Assembly: GCA_963731125.1 (NCBI GenBank)
Contig: CAVSVP010000023.1
Span: forward strand, 124,001-188,000
DNA length: 64,000 nucleotides
Direction of reading: 5' to 3'
Source of the DNA: CAVSVP01 sp963731125
GTDB lineage: Bacteria; Pseudomonadota; Gammaproteobacteria; Competibacterales; Competibacteraceae
In this document: positions 14,493 through 23,863 of the stretch, in pieces
How the letters are laid out: every line of letters starts with the position of its first letter
Numbering within the stretch: the stretch's first letter is position 1
Program-made: the position numbers and the translations under genes
Notes under the pieces: generated by a model
What the model was told of the DNA's origin: nothing
The model's input: the letters and a program-made list of their open reading frames with translations, nothing else
Databases searched by the model: none

Positions 14493-15734
14493 ATGCCGTT
14501 CAGTCTACTTAACTACGGTGTTAGCCGCCGCTATCCGGTGCGCCGGGATATTCCGCCGGCGACGGAACTCAAGCCATCCTACGATGTGATTATCATCGGT
14601 GCCGGCGGGCATGGTCTGGCAACCGCTTATTATTTGGCCAAAGATTATGGCATTGCCAATGTCTGCGTGTTGGACAAGGGCTATCTGGGCGGCGGAAACA
14701 CCGCCCGCAACACCGCGGTTATTCGCTCCAATTACATCACCCCGGAGTCGACCCGGTTTTACCAGGAATCCCTGAACCTGTTCAGGAATCTCTCCAATGA
14801 GTTCGGTTACAATATTATGTATTCGGAGCGTGGCCAGTTGACGCTGGCCCATTCCGACGCCGCTTTACGTAGCTTCCGGTTGCGCCGTGAGGTCAATAAA
14901 CACTGCGGCGGGCGTACTGAAATGGTGAATTGTCAACAGATTAAGGCGATCGTTCCTTGTCTGAATCTGGACGACAATGCTCGTTATCCCATTCTGGGCG
15001 GTCTCTGGCACCGGGATGGGGCTACTGCACGCCATGATGCAGTGGCTTGGGGCTATGCCCGGGGCGCCTTCGAGCGCGGAGTGGAAATCCATCAACGCAC
15101 TCCGGTAACGGATATTCTCAAGACCAATGGCCGGATCAATGGAGTGGTGACGCCGCGTGGCACTATCCACTGCCATCATGTGATCCAGGCGGTAGCTGGT
15201 TCCAGCTCTCTGGTGGCTGCCATGGCGGGATTACGGCTGCCTATTCGCACCTACCCCCTGCAGGCCATGGTCACCCAACCCCTCAAACCTTTCCTAGATC
15301 CCCTGGTCAGCTCCGCCGGTTTACATGTCTATGTTTCCCAAACAGCCCGGGGAGAAATTGTTATCGGTGGAGGCTCCGATCCCTATGAGCTTTATTCCAC
15401 TCGCTCCACGTTGGAGCTAAAGGAAGGGCTGGCCGCTCATGCTCTGGCATTGTTCCCATTTCTATCCAGAGTCAAGATTCTGCGGCAGTGGGCCGGAATG
15501 ACCGATATGACGCCGGATTACAGCCCTATCGTGGGGGAAAGCCCGATACAAAATTACTGGCTGGATGCCGGCTGGGGTACTTGGGGTTTCAAAGCCACTC
15601 CGGTGGTTGGCAAGCGAATGGCGCAGACGATAGCTACCGGGAGCGTGCCGGAAATTCTCCGGCCTTTCCGTCTGGAGCGCTTTAAGAGTTTCGATCTAGT
15701 CAACGAAATGGGCGCCACGGCGGCCAGTCATTGA
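14493..15734 (+). CDS. soxB: Sarcosine oxidase beta subunit
   Basis: The beta subunit of heterotetrameric sarcosine oxidase carries FAD and covalent FMN and oxidises sarcosine to glycine. The FAD motif YDVIIIGAGGHGLATAYYL and the GGGNTARNTAVIRSNY segment are typical of SoxB, as is the GWGTWGFKATPVVGKRMA ending. A GTG at 14475 extends the frame, but the ATG at 14493 has a GGAG site nine bases upstream and gives a normal N-terminus of 413 residues. It is the first gene of soxBDA; soxD starts eight bases after its stop. It acts in the cytoplasm. Confidence 0.93.
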   Translation: MPFSLLNYGVSRRYPVRRDIPPATELKPSYDVIIIGAGGHGLATAYYLAKDYGIANVCVLDKGYLGGGNTARNTAVIRSNYITPESTRFYQESLNLFRNLSNEFGYNIMYSERGQLTLAHSDAALRSFRLRREVNKHCGGRTEMVNCQQIKAIVPCLNLDDNARYPILGGLWHRDGATARHDAVAWGYARGAFERGVEIHQRTPVTDILKTNGRINGVVTPRGTIHCHHVIQAVAGSSSLVAAMAGLRLPIRTYPLQAMVTQPLKPFLDPLVSSAGLHVYVSQTARGEIVIGGGSDPYELYSTRSTLELKEGLAAHALALFPFLSRVKILRQWAGMTDMTPDYSPIVGESPIQNYWLDAGWGTWGFKATPVVGKRMAQTIATGSVPEILRPFRLERFKSFDLVNEMGATAASH

Positions 15735-15742
15735 ATAAAACC

Positions 15743-16039
15743 ATGAAAATCATGCCTTGTCCCCTGAACGGTCCCCGTAACATCAGCGAATTCGCTTGCG
15801 CCGGCGAAGTTAAGCGCTTGCCCGATCCCAATGCCCTGACGGATGAGCAGTGGGCGGAGCATATCTGGTTCGTTGATAATAATGCCGGGGTAGTGCGGGA
15901 GTGGTGGTGCCACCTCCCCACTGGCTACTGGTTTATCGCCGAGCGCAATACCGTCACCGACGAGATACTCCGAACCTATCCGGCCAGCGAGATAGCCCGG
16001 GAGCGTATCGAGTTTTCCGATAAGGGAGAGGGCCGGTGA
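15743..16039 (+). CDS. soxD: Sarcosine oxidase delta subunit, variant lacking zinc cysteines
   Basis: A 98-residue SoxD-like subunit (MKIMPCPLNGPRNISEF). The ATG at 15743 is chosen over a TTG at 15731 that overlaps the soxB stop. Classical SoxD binds zinc through CPxCG and an H-x3-C pair. Here the second cysteine is Asn9 and the distal cysteine is absent (WWCHLPTGYWF), so at least two of four ligands are missing. The AERNTVTDEI segment is shared with a second SoxD subgroup that I recall having this form. It overlaps soxA by 4 bp (GTGA), so the three genes are translationally coupled. Confidence 0.9.
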   Translation: MKIMPCPLNGPRNISEFACAGEVKRLPDPNALTDEQWAEHIWFVDNNAGVVREWWCHLPTGYWFIAERNTVTDEILRTYPASEIARERIEFSDKGEGR

Positions 16040-19020
16040 GCAGGGAAACCGATCTGCTGTATCCTCAAACCCGTTTGGCAACCGCTAAACCGGAACAACG
16101 AGCGGTAGCCGCGGCACCTAATCGCTTGTCAGCGCCGATGGGACTGCTGGTGGATCATAACCGAGCTATCCGCTTTCGCTTCGAAGGCAAGGAATACCTG
16201 GGACTTTCCGGCGATACCGTTGCCAGTGCTTTAATTGCCAATGGCGTGTGGGTGTTTTCACGTTCTTTTAAATATCACCGTCCCCGTAGCGCTTTCACCA
16301 TGGCCGGACAGGATGCCAATACGCTGGTGCAACTGAAACATGAGCCCAATGTTTTAGCTGACCGTTATCCTATCAGCGAAGGGCTTGAGGTTACGGCCCA
16401 GAACGTTAACGGCAGTCTGGAAAAAGACCGAGATGCTGTGCTGGGTCTATTAAGTCGCTTTATGCCAGTGGGCTTTTACTACAAGGCATTCTACCGGCCT
16501 AAAGGGATCTGGAAATACTGGGAGCGCCTTATTCGCCGCAAATCGGGTCTAGGGTGGGTTCGCCTGGACAGTCCCCATGGCTACTACGACAAAGCCTACG
16601 GTTTTTGTGATGTAGCGGTGATCGGCGCCGGTCCCGCCGGTCTCGCAGCGGCCCTTACGGCAGCCCAGGCTGGTGCTGAGGTGCTGCTGGTGGAGGAAAA
16701 TCCGCTATTGGGCGGCTCGCTCAGCTATGCCCGCTTTGACGTCAAGGGTAAGCGGGGGGCTATGCTCCGTGACGAACTGGTGCAGGCGGTGATGGGCGAG
16801 ATCCGTATCCAGGTCATGACCAGTGCCGTATGCAATGGCTGGTTCGCCGATAACTGGCTGCCGGTGATCCAAGGTAATCGCCTGCACAAGGTGCGCGCCA
16901 ACGAGGTTATTTTGGCCACCGGTTCCCTGCAACAACCGGCTCAGTTTCATAACAACGACCTACCCGGAATCGTGCTGGGCTCGGCTGCTCAGCGATTGAT
17001 CCGACTCTACGGCGTACGTCCCGGCAAGCGGGCGGTGGTGCTCACGGCCAACAGCGATGGCTACGCTGTAGCGTTGGATCTGCTGGAGGCCGGCATTGAG
17101 GTGGCGGCGGTGGTGGATATGCGTGAGCAGCCTACTTCATGTACGCTGTCCGCCGAAGTTCAATCCCACAAGTTGCGGATCATCGCCGGGCATATGGTTT
17201 GGCAAGCCCTACCCGAGCCGGGTAATCGCCATGTCAGAGGTGTGGTGGTCGAAAAAATTACCGGCAGGGGGCAGTGTGCTTCTCAGGGCGAGACCATTTT
17301 CTGCGATCTCCTGTGCCTGTCGGTGGGTTTTACTCCCACCTATCAATTGGCTTTGCAGGCGGGTGCACGATTGAATTACGATGATGCCGATGCCCTGTTT
17401 GCCATCACCGATCTGCCGGCACATCTGCATTTGGCCGGTGCGGTGAACGGCGTCTACGACCTGGATACGGTATTGGCCGAGGGCCACTATTGTGGAGCCA
17501 CCGCCGCCAGGACCTTGGGTCTGAATGTGGATGTTCCCGATCCGCCTAAGGACAAGACCGAGACCGGCTGTAACCATCCCTGGACGCTGTTCCCGCATCC
17601 CAAGGGTAAGGATTTCGTGGATTTTGACGAGGATCTGCAAATCGCCGACATCGTCAACGCCACGGCCGATGGTTATGCCGATCTGGAACTGGTCAAGCGC
17701 TATTCTACGGTGGGTATGGGACCCTCCCAAGGTCGCCACTCGGCCCTGGCTACCGCCCGCCTGGTGGCCGATGCCACCGGCCGTCGTGTGGCCGAGATCG
17801 GGGTGACCACCGCCCGCCCACCGTTCACGGGAGAAACGTTAGGCGTATTGGCGGGCCGAAGTTTTGAGCCGGAGCGCTTTACCCCCATGCACCACCGTCA
17901 TCAGGAAGCCGGTGCCCAAATGATGGTGGCGGGGCTGTGGTGGCGCCCCGCTTTCTATGGATTCCGGGATCGGCGTGATGCCTGTATCCGCGAGGAAGTC
18001 CTGGCGGTGCGCAACCAGGTGGGACTGATCGACGTTTCTACCCTGGGCGGATTGGAGATTCGCGGCCCGGATGCCGGAGAATTCCTGAACCGCCTATATA
18101 CGTTCGGTTATGCGAAACAGCCCCTCGGCCGTGTCCGCTATACGCTCATGACCGATGAGGCGGGCACCATCATCGACGACGGTGTCGCCTGCCGGCTCGG
18201 TGCACGGCACTTCTACGTGACAGCAACTACCTCAGGCGTAGAGCGGGTCTACCGCCAGATGCTATGGTGGAACGTGCAATGGCGACTCGATGTGGATGTA
18301 ACCAATGTGACCGCCGCCTTTGCCGCAGTCAATATCGCCGGGCCCCGGTCCCGGGAAGTACTGGCGCGGGTTTGCCATGACGTGGATCTCTCGGCGCAAG
18401 CGTTTCCCTACATGGGATTGCATACCGGCACCGTGGCCGGCATTCCGGCCCGCATTATCCGGGTCGGCTTCGTGGGTGAATTGGGTTATGAGATTCATGT
18501 GCCCGCCTCCCAGGGCGAGGCCCTCTGGGATGCGCTGATGCAGTCGGGCCAGGATCTGGCCATCCGTCCCTTCGGTGTCGAGGCCCAGCGGCTGATGCGT
18601 TTGGAGAAGGGGCATATCATTGTAGGGCAGGACAGCGACGGCGCCACCTTTCCCCACGAGGTGAACATGGCCTGGGCGATCTCACGCAAGAAACCGTTCT
18701 TCGTAGGCGGACGCTCCATCGAATTGCGCCTGCAACAACCGCTAAAGCGTAAACTGATAGGTTTTACAATCGAGGACCCGGCGATTCCGGTGCCGGAGGA
18801 ATCTAACCTGGTGCTCGCCGGTGACGCGGTTCTGGGTTATGTCACATCAGCGGCCCGCTCGCCGATCCTGGAAAAGACCATCGGCATGGCCTTTACCACC
18901 CCTGACCGAACCGAGCCGGGTACGCCCATTCATATCAAACTATCGGACGGCCGCGTTGTTCAGGGTAGGGTAACCACCTTGCCGTTCTATGATCCCGACA
19001 ATCAACGCCAGACGTTATAA
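16036..19020 (+). CDS. soxA: Sarcosine oxidase alpha subunit
   Basis: A 994-residue alpha subunit, the normal size. Domains in order: a ferredoxin-like N-terminal domain (about 35-120), a pyridine-nucleotide-disulfide oxidoreductase region binding NAD (VAVIGAGPAGLAAALTAAQA near residue 197) and a C-terminal GcvT-like aminomethyltransferase half (about 620-990). The last transfers the methyl carbon to tetrahydrofolate. It starts with GTG inside the soxD stop, preceded by a GGGAGAGG site. With the SoxB, D and G subunits it completes the conversion of sarcosine to glycine, 5,10-methylene-THF or formaldehyde, and peroxide. Confidence 0.95.
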   Translation: MSRETDLLYPQTRLATAKPEQRAVAAAPNRLSAPMGLLVDHNRAIRFRFEGKEYLGLSGDTVASALIANGVWVFSRSFKYHRPRSAFTMAGQDANTLVQLKHEPNVLADRYPISEGLEVTAQNVNGSLEKDRDAVLGLLSRFMPVGFYYKAFYRPKGIWKYWERLIRRKSGLGWVRLDSPHGYYDKAYGFCDVAVIGAGPAGLAAALTAAQAGAEVLLVEENPLLGGSLSYARFDVKGKRGAMLRDELVQAVMGEIRIQVMTSAVCNGWFADNWLPVIQGNRLHKVRANEVILATGSLQQPAQFHNNDLPGIVLGSAAQRLIRLYGVRPGKRAVVLTANSDGYAVALDLLEAGIEVAAVVDMREQPTSCTLSAEVQSHKLRIIAGHMVWQALPEPGNRHVRGVVVEKITGRGQCASQGETIFCDLLCLSVGFTPTYQLALQAGARLNYDDADALFAITDLPAHLHLAGAVNGVYDLDTVLAEGHYCGATAARTLGLNVDVPDPPKDKTETGCNHPWTLFPHPKGKDFVDFDEDLQIADIVNATADGYADLELVKRYSTVGMGPSQGRHSALATARLVADATGRRVAEIGVTTARPPFTGETLGVLAGRSFEPERFTPMHHRHQEAGAQMMVAGLWWRPAFYGFRDRRDACIREEVLAVRNQVGLIDVSTLGGLEIRGPDAGEFLNRLYTFGYAKQPLGRVRYTLMTDEAGTIIDDGVACRLGARHFYVTATTSGVERVYRQMLWWNVQWRLDVDVTNVTAAFAAVNIAGPRSREVLARVCHDVDLSAQAFPYMGLHTGTVAGIPARIIRVGFVGELGYEIHVPASQGEALWDALMQSGQDLAIRPFGVEAQRLMRLEKGHIIVGQDSDGATFPHEVNMAWAISRKKPFFVGGRSIELRLQQPLKRKLIGFTIEDPAIPVPEESNLVLAGDAVLGYVTSAARSPILEKTIGMAFTTPDRTEPGTPIHIKLSDGRVVQGRVTTLPFYDPDNQRQTL

Positions 19021-19041
19021 AATCACTTACCAGAATTGAGG

Positions 19042-19145
19042 GTGCATTGAGCTGGGGCGCCATCGCCGCTCAGGTGTACTGTCCTGCACACATTCGCTAT
19101 GCACGCCTCCCTGCATGCCGCTTATGGCGCCCCAGCTCAATGCAC
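19042..19145. repeat. Palindromic intergenic repeat R1, best copy
   Basis: A perfect 22-bp inverted repeat (19042-19063 and 19124-19145; outer GTGCATTGAGCTGGGGCGCC) encloses a core with GTACTGTCCTGCACAC and ATTCGCTAT. The core matches the copy at 1984-2078. It separates soxA from soxG, which otherwise would be one operon, and could modulate relative expression of soxG by mRNA folding. Confidence 0.75.
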
Positions 19146-19172
19146 AGACATTAAAAGAAGATTTGGAATAGC

Positions 19173-19880
19173 ATGAATACTCTTAAACCCGCAGCCCTGC
19201 GCCGCCGCAGTTTCCATTACCGTACTCTGGCCGCCGCTGGTGCCGTTTTCGTGGAGCGGAACGGTGCCGGCGTTGCTTGGCACTATGGGGGTACTCCGGA
19301 AGCAGAAGCGGCCATCGCCCGTACCCTCGCTGTTATCGATTTATCTCCCTTACCCCGCAGCGGTTATAAGGGACGCGATGCCCTAGCCTGGTTGAGCGAG
19401 CAGGGACTTGTGATCGGCGAAGACTCTAATCGCGCCTACCGGCAGAGCGATGGTCTGCTGGTTGCTAAGTTGGCGCCCGGCGAAGCGTTGATTCTAGCCG
19501 ATCCGGCCCATAACTGGGACGGCGCCCTGGACGCTGCCTGGGAGGAGAGCGAGCGGTTGTGCTTCCCCGTGCCTCGGCGGGAGTCTAGTCTGTGGTTTCG
19601 TGTCGTCGGCCGCCATGCCGCCGCGATGTTCGCCAAACTGTGCGGCGTCGATTTACGGCCTCATAAGTTTAGCAATTGGGCCATCGCTCAGACCTCCATC
19701 GCGCGGATGAACGGCATTGTCATCCGCGACGATATCGGTGAAGTGCCAGCCTATCATCTGTTAGCCGATAGCGCCTCGGCTGATTATCTATGGAACTGCT
19801 TGATCGACGCCATGGCTGAATTCGGCGGTGGCCCCGTCGGTCTTGCCGGGTTATTGGTATTGGGGGAACAACGCTCGTAA
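19173..19880 (+). CDS. soxG: Sarcosine oxidase gamma subunit
   Basis: A 235-residue SoxG-like protein related to GcvT, which completes the heterotetramer. Recognisable text: IDLSPLPRSGYKGRDALAWL and RRESSLWFRVVGRHAAAMFAKLCGVD. It lies 152 bp after soxA, separated by the palindromic repeat, on the same strand. A weak ribosome site (GGAATAGC) precedes the ATG. The usual soxBDAG gene order is kept. Confidence 0.88.
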   Translation: MNTLKPAALRRRSFHYRTLAAAGAVFVERNGAGVAWHYGGTPEAEAAIARTLAVIDLSPLPRSGYKGRDALAWLSEQGLVIGEDSNRAYRQSDGLLVAKLAPGEALILADPAHNWDGALDAAWEESERLCFPVPRRESSLWFRVVGRHAAAMFAKLCGVDLRPHKFSNWAIAQTSIARMNGIVIRDDIGEVPAYHLLADSASADYLWNCLIDAMAEFGGGPVGLAGLLVLGEQRS

Positions 19881-19921
19881 TCCCCCCAACAAGATAATGC
19901 TGGCAAAATCGCGATTACCGC

Positions 19922-20380
19922 TTAATTGTCACGAATCACCAATACCGAGCAGTGAGCATGACGCACCACCCGGGAGGCGTTGGAGCCCAGCAGGTAGTCC
20001 TTGAGGGAGGGCCGGTAAGCAGCCAGGATAATCAGGTTGGCCTTGATCTCCTCGGCTGTGTCCAGGATCTCCTTAAAAATCGTGCCATGCTTAACCAGAG
20101 TATTGACGGCAACGCCGCCTGCCGGAACATGTTCCTTGATCAGAATCTCGATCCGCTCCTGCGCCTGTTGCACTAATTCCTTCCGACTGTAGGCTTCGGA
20201 TCCTTCCTGGACGCCGCGGATGGCGTAGCGCCAGTCTACGCCGGAAGTAATATCCGGGATCACGGTCATTACGTATAACTGCGCTCCGTGGTAGCGAGCC
20301 TCCTCGGCGGCGGCAGGCAGGATGCGAATATAAGAACTCTTATGGGCCAGGTCGATAGGAACGAGGATAGTTTTGAACAT
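19922..20380 (-). CDS. Universal stress protein (UspA family)
   Basis: A 152-residue single-domain Usp. It starts MFKTILVPIDLAHKSS and ends LLGSNASRVVRHAHCSVLVI, the standard ATP-binding GSx(9)G(S/A)-like region with an asparagine replacing part of the motif. The cytoplasmic role is stress survival of an unspecified kind. It lies downstream of the BCCT/binding-protein operon, 34 bp after the lipoprotein gene and on the same strand, so it may be co-transcribed with betaine uptake. Such linkage is common for osmotic or solute transporters. Confidence 0.9.
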   Translation of the reverse strand: MFKTILVPIDLAHKSSYIRILPAAAEEARYHGAQLYVMTVIPDITSGVDWRYAIRGVQEGSEAYSRKELVQQAQERIEILIKEHVPAGGVAVNTLVKHGTIFKEILDTAEEIKANLIILAAYRPSLKDYLLGSNASRVVRHAHCSVLVIRDN

Positions 20381-20414
20381 AACTTTTAACTTTTACAGAT
20401 TTATCACAATTTGC

Positions 20415-22277
20415 CTAGTGCTCTTCTGGTTTTCGGTGGCGTTCGTGTTGAAAAAGATAGATCAAGTAGATAATCACCAGGATGACGACTAGGTTGGTTA
20501 GCGAGATGGCTGGTTGGGTCTCGATACCTTCGGGTGCGAGTGGCTTGGTGGGTTTTAGCACCGCCGCGCTGGGCAGCGAGGGATCGATTTTCTCCCCGCT
20601 GCCCAGCGCTTCATTCAAGGCGAGAATGGCAGTATCGGAGATCGGCTGGGTCTTAGCGCCGACGATGATGGCAGGGCCGCGATTGCCGACTGCCTGATGC
20701 TGGGGTGAGGGACCCGCCAAGACGAGCTGGGTGCTCAAGGTCTCCACAACGTTATCCTGGCCCTCATAAGTCCCGGCCGGAATCCGGGCCAGTCGCAGGA
20801 AGGGAAAGCGGACCAAGTTGTTGCCCTGGCCCCATTCTTGTAACGACACGAGTTTCAATCCGCCCTGGTTCATAAGCTCGGTCAGCTCCACATGACCTAG
20901 CGGCACCATCAGAAACAGACCATCCAACGCGCTCTGGCGCAATTTTACCACCTGGGCTTTCAAGGTTCCAGGCACCAGCTCAATCTGGTCAGCCAACCCT
21001 AGGGAGGTCAGCACCATACGCGCAGTACGCTGGGAAGCGCCGTTTTCCGGCCCCACCCCGAGGCGCGTCATATCCTCCAGTGCCCTGGTACCGTCGCCGG
21101 CCCGGGTGAGCAGGTGTGCCATTTGGTAACCCACCACGCCCAGCGCCTGGGCGCGGTTGATCGGTTTCGGGAATACCCCCTTCAGCTCAAAAAACGACTC
21201 TGCCCCTACCAGGGCCAGACGGGTCCTGGCTTCCAGCATCCGCTGGAGTGGGTTTGGATTGCGGACCAGGGTGACCCTGCGGGTAGGAAAGGCCTTGCGC
21301 ACCGCCCGCACCGCCTTACCGGCGCTTCCCTCCACTTCGTCCAGCATGCCCACCGCCAGCAGCAGTTGCTCCACCGTGACGATGTCTTCCTGCATCGGCA
21401 TCAGTTGATGGTCGACCAGAAACTCGTGGGCGATAAGTTTATAATCTTGACCCTCCAGTTCCACCGCCTTGTTCATCTCGCGCATCGTATCGACGCCGAT
21501 GGTCCCCTGTAGCTGGTTGAGGATGTGCTTCAGCTTCGGATAGCGCGTCAGTGCGTCCTGGCGCACCAGAGGGGCAGGCTCATAGACTGGAAAAAAGTTC
21601 AGATCGTCTTCTAGCACGGTCAGGCCGAAATCAGCAATCTGACCGTCGGTAGAAAATCCCTCGGTCACATCCACCTTGTCGTCTAGCAACGCCTGATAGA
21701 GCTTGTCCTTTTGACCTTCCTCAAATACCAGGGGTTCAGCCGTAACCAGCCCGTAGCGCCTTTTCAGCGCTGCATAACCGTCTACCGGACGCTCTAGAAA
21801 CTGTTTGTCGATGGCTAAGCGCGGCGGCGACGGCAGCTTCAAAAGATCGCTGATGGTCTTGATGTTCAAGGCCGCGGCGCGGTCGCTGCGCATCACCAGC
21901 ACGTATTCGTTAGAAAATCCGAATCGACCCAGCCACTCCAATCCCAAGGGGCCGAATAGCTCCCTGACCCGAGCATAGGCCTTATCGCCATCGTGAATCG
22001 GCGGTTGCCCCAGCAGCACTAGCCCGGTGCCGTCGTACTCGGGATAGAGATCCAGATTCCCTCGCTTAAGGGCTTCCATATCCAGGAAGGTGTCGCCGTA
22101 GGGAATCGAGCGCTTGACCGGAATGCCTTCCTGCTGTATGAGCTGAGCCATGATTTCGGCCAGGATGTACTGCTCGGTGAAGTCTTTGGAACCGATGTGC
22201 AGCGGTTTCGATGACTTTTCGCAGCCACCTGCCAGTAGAGTCATCATCAGGACCAGAAGGAGTATGAGGCGTTTCAT
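20415..22277 (-). CDS. Membrane-anchored lipoprotein fusing OpuAC-type and TAXI-type solute-binding domains
   Basis: A 620-residue exported protein. A signal peptide with lipobox LLAGGC ends near residue 19. Residues 25-290 are an OpuAC/OsmF-like glycine betaine/choline-binding domain (IGSKDFTEQYILAEIMAQLI). Residues about 310-585 resemble a TAXI-family TRAP solute receptor (GVGPENGASQRTARMVLTSL, IPAGTYEGQDNVVETLSTQL). A C-terminal transmembrane helix (near 590-607) and a short charged tail follow. The gene overlaps the BCCT transporter gene by ATGA. BCCT carriers do not normally need binding proteins, so the role may be solute sensing or scavenging. No ABC ATPase or permease is adjacent. Confidence 0.8.
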   Translation of the reverse strand: MKRLILLLVLMMTLLAGGCEKSSKPLHIGSKDFTEQYILAEIMAQLIQQEGIPVKRSIPYGDTFLDMEALKRGNLDLYPEYDGTGLVLLGQPPIHDGDKAYARVRELFGPLGLEWLGRFGFSNEYVLVMRSDRAAALNIKTISDLLKLPSPPRLAIDKQFLERPVDGYAALKRRYGLVTAEPLVFEEGQKDKLYQALLDDKVDVTEGFSTDGQIADFGLTVLEDDLNFFPVYEPAPLVRQDALTRYPKLKHILNQLQGTIGVDTMREMNKAVELEGQDYKLIAHEFLVDHQLMPMQEDIVTVEQLLLAVGMLDEVEGSAGKAVRAVRKAFPTRRVTLVRNPNPLQRMLEARTRLALVGAESFFELKGVFPKPINRAQALGVVGYQMAHLLTRAGDGTRALEDMTRLGVGPENGASQRTARMVLTSLGLADQIELVPGTLKAQVVKLRQSALDGLFLMVPLGHVELTELMNQGGLKLVSLQEWGQGNNLVRFPFLRLARIPAGTYEGQDNVVETLSTQLVLAGPSPQHQAVGNRGPAIIVGAKTQPISDTAILALNEALGSGEKIDPSLPSAAVLKPTKPLAPEGIETQPAISLTNLVVILVIIYLIYLFQHERHRKPEEH

Positions 22278-23863
22278 GATTGAGCCCCTTCTCGTTGCAG
22301 TGCTTCACGCTTGTGAAGCAACACTTTGGCCTGGTCTTGGTGCAACGTCTTCACCGTTTCCTCTTGACGAATGGTGCGCAGAAACGCCACGATTTGCAGG
22401 CACAGGATGAGAGAGAATGGCACGGCGCCGGTAATGCCCATGGCTTTGGCGACCTCGGCGCTGCCGGAAAACAGCACTGCGGTCGAAATGACGGCGATGA
22501 GCACACCCCAGGTGAGCTTGATCGCGGTGCTGGGATTGAGATCACCCTTGCTCGTCATCATGCTGACCACAAAGGTGCCGGAGTCGGCGCTGGTAACCAG
22601 AAAGATAAAGATCAAGAACACGGCCAGCACATTCAGTACGGCGCTAAAGGGAAAGTAACCCAACAGGGCGAACAGGGCTTTGGTCACGTCCTCGAAGATC
22701 AACTCGGCGATACCACCGCCGCCGTACATCTCAATGTAGAGACCCGTCCCGCCAAAGGCCGCGAACCAGAGCAGGGAAAACAACGTTGGCAGCAAGATCA
22801 CCCCGATGCAGAACTCGCGGATAGTACGGCCGCGGCTGATGCGGGCGATGAAAATGCCCACGAAGGGTCCCCAGGCCAGCCACCAGATGAAGTAGGTCAG
22901 GGTCCAGCTCTGGGTCCAGTCGCTGAGACCCTCGTAAGGGAAAAGCCGGAACGAGATGTCCAGCAGTTGACTGAAATAGTCGCCGATGGTGTTGATGAAG
23001 GTTTGCAGGATAAAAACGGTCGGACCAAAGAAAATCACCACCAGCAATATCAATATGGCAATCACCATATTGATATTGCTCAGGATCTTGATGCCTTTGT
23101 CGACGCCCGTGCTTGCCGATAGGAGAAACATGGCCGTCATCAGGGTTAAGATAATGATGCTGACCAGGTGGGTGTCCGGTGTGCCAAACACTTCGCTCAA
23201 TCCCGCCCGGACCTGCAGGACACCCATGGTCAGCGATCCCGCCAACCCGAAGATCACCGCCAGCACCCCGATCACGTCGGCGGTGTTGCACCAGAAACGT
23301 ACCTGGCGGCTGCCGCTCTTGCCAAAGGCATGACGAATTGGGGTGGAGATCAGGGACGGTTCGTGTTTGCGAAATCCGAAATAGGCAATGACCAGGGCGC
23401 AGACCGCATAGATAGACCAGGCGTGCAGGCCCCAATGCAGGTTGGTGATCACCATGGCGGCTCGGGCCGCTTCGGGTGTCAGCCCTGTCATACCCGGCGG
23501 CGAGTAATAGTGATACATAGGCTCGGCCGCGCCCCAGAATACAAGACCCGCGCCCATGCCGCCGGCGAACAGCATGGCCAGCCAGGATATCGTAGAGAAC
23601 TCCGGCTCCTCGTCATCGGCTCCCAGCTTCAGGTGTCCGTAAGGACCGAAGGCCAAAAAGGCGCTCAGTATCAGGAAGCCGGTGCACATGGCGAGAAAAA
23701 ACCAGTCCAGGCTCTCCAGCGCATAACCGGTAATGCCGAGGCAGACCTTGGTCATTTGCTCCGGGGCGACGATACCCCACCCGCCGATGCCAAAGCTAAG
23801 CGCCAGCGAGACAACCAATACAGTATTGGCTTTGTTGCCAGGGAGAAGTTTTGTTTTATTCAT
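22274..23863 (-). CDS. BCCT-family betaine/choline/carnitine transporter
   Basis: A 529-residue secondary transporter of the inner membrane with about 12 transmembrane helices. Family text: GGMGAGLVFWGAAEPMYHYY (sodium and substrate region) and LTYFIWWLAWGPFVGIFIAR, the tryptophan-rich substrate segment. BCCT proteins import quaternary ammonium compounds with sodium or protons, or exchange them. The ATG at 23863 follows GGAGGT by seven bases and is preferred to a TTG at 23866. It precedes and overlaps the fused binding protein gene. It probably supplies substrate for the demethylation pathway and osmoprotection. Confidence 0.93.
   Translation of the reverse strand: MNKTKLLPGNKANTVLVVSLALSFGIGGWGIVAPEQMTKVCLGITGYALESLDWFFLAMCTGFLILSAFLAFGPYGHLKLGADDEEPEFSTISWLAMLFAGGMGAGLVFWGAAEPMYHYYSPPGMTGLTPEAARAAMVITNLHWGLHAWSIYAVCALVIAYFGFRKHEPSLISTPIRHAFGKSGSRQVRFWCNTADVIGVLAVIFGLAGSLTMGVLQVRAGLSEVFGTPDTHLVSIIILTLMTAMFLLSASTGVDKGIKILSNINMVIAILILLVVIFFGPTVFILQTFINTIGDYFSQLLDISFRLFPYEGLSDWTQSWTLTYFIWWLAWGPFVGIFIARISRGRTIREFCIGVILLPTLFSLLWFAAFGGTGLYIEMYGGGGIAELIFEDVTKALFALLGYFPFSAVLNVLAVFLIFIFLVTSADSGTFVVSMMTSKGDLNPSTAIKLTWGVLIAVISTAVLFSGSAEVAKAMGITGAVPFSLILCLQIVAFLRTIRQEETVKTLHQDQAKVLLHKREALQREGAQS

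Noticed and set aside
14493..19880. Sox genes as thiosulfate-oxidation (SoxXYZABCD) cluster
   Set aside because: The proteins are FAD, GcvT-like and small SoxD subunits of sarcosine oxidase; the shared symbols are a naming coincidence.
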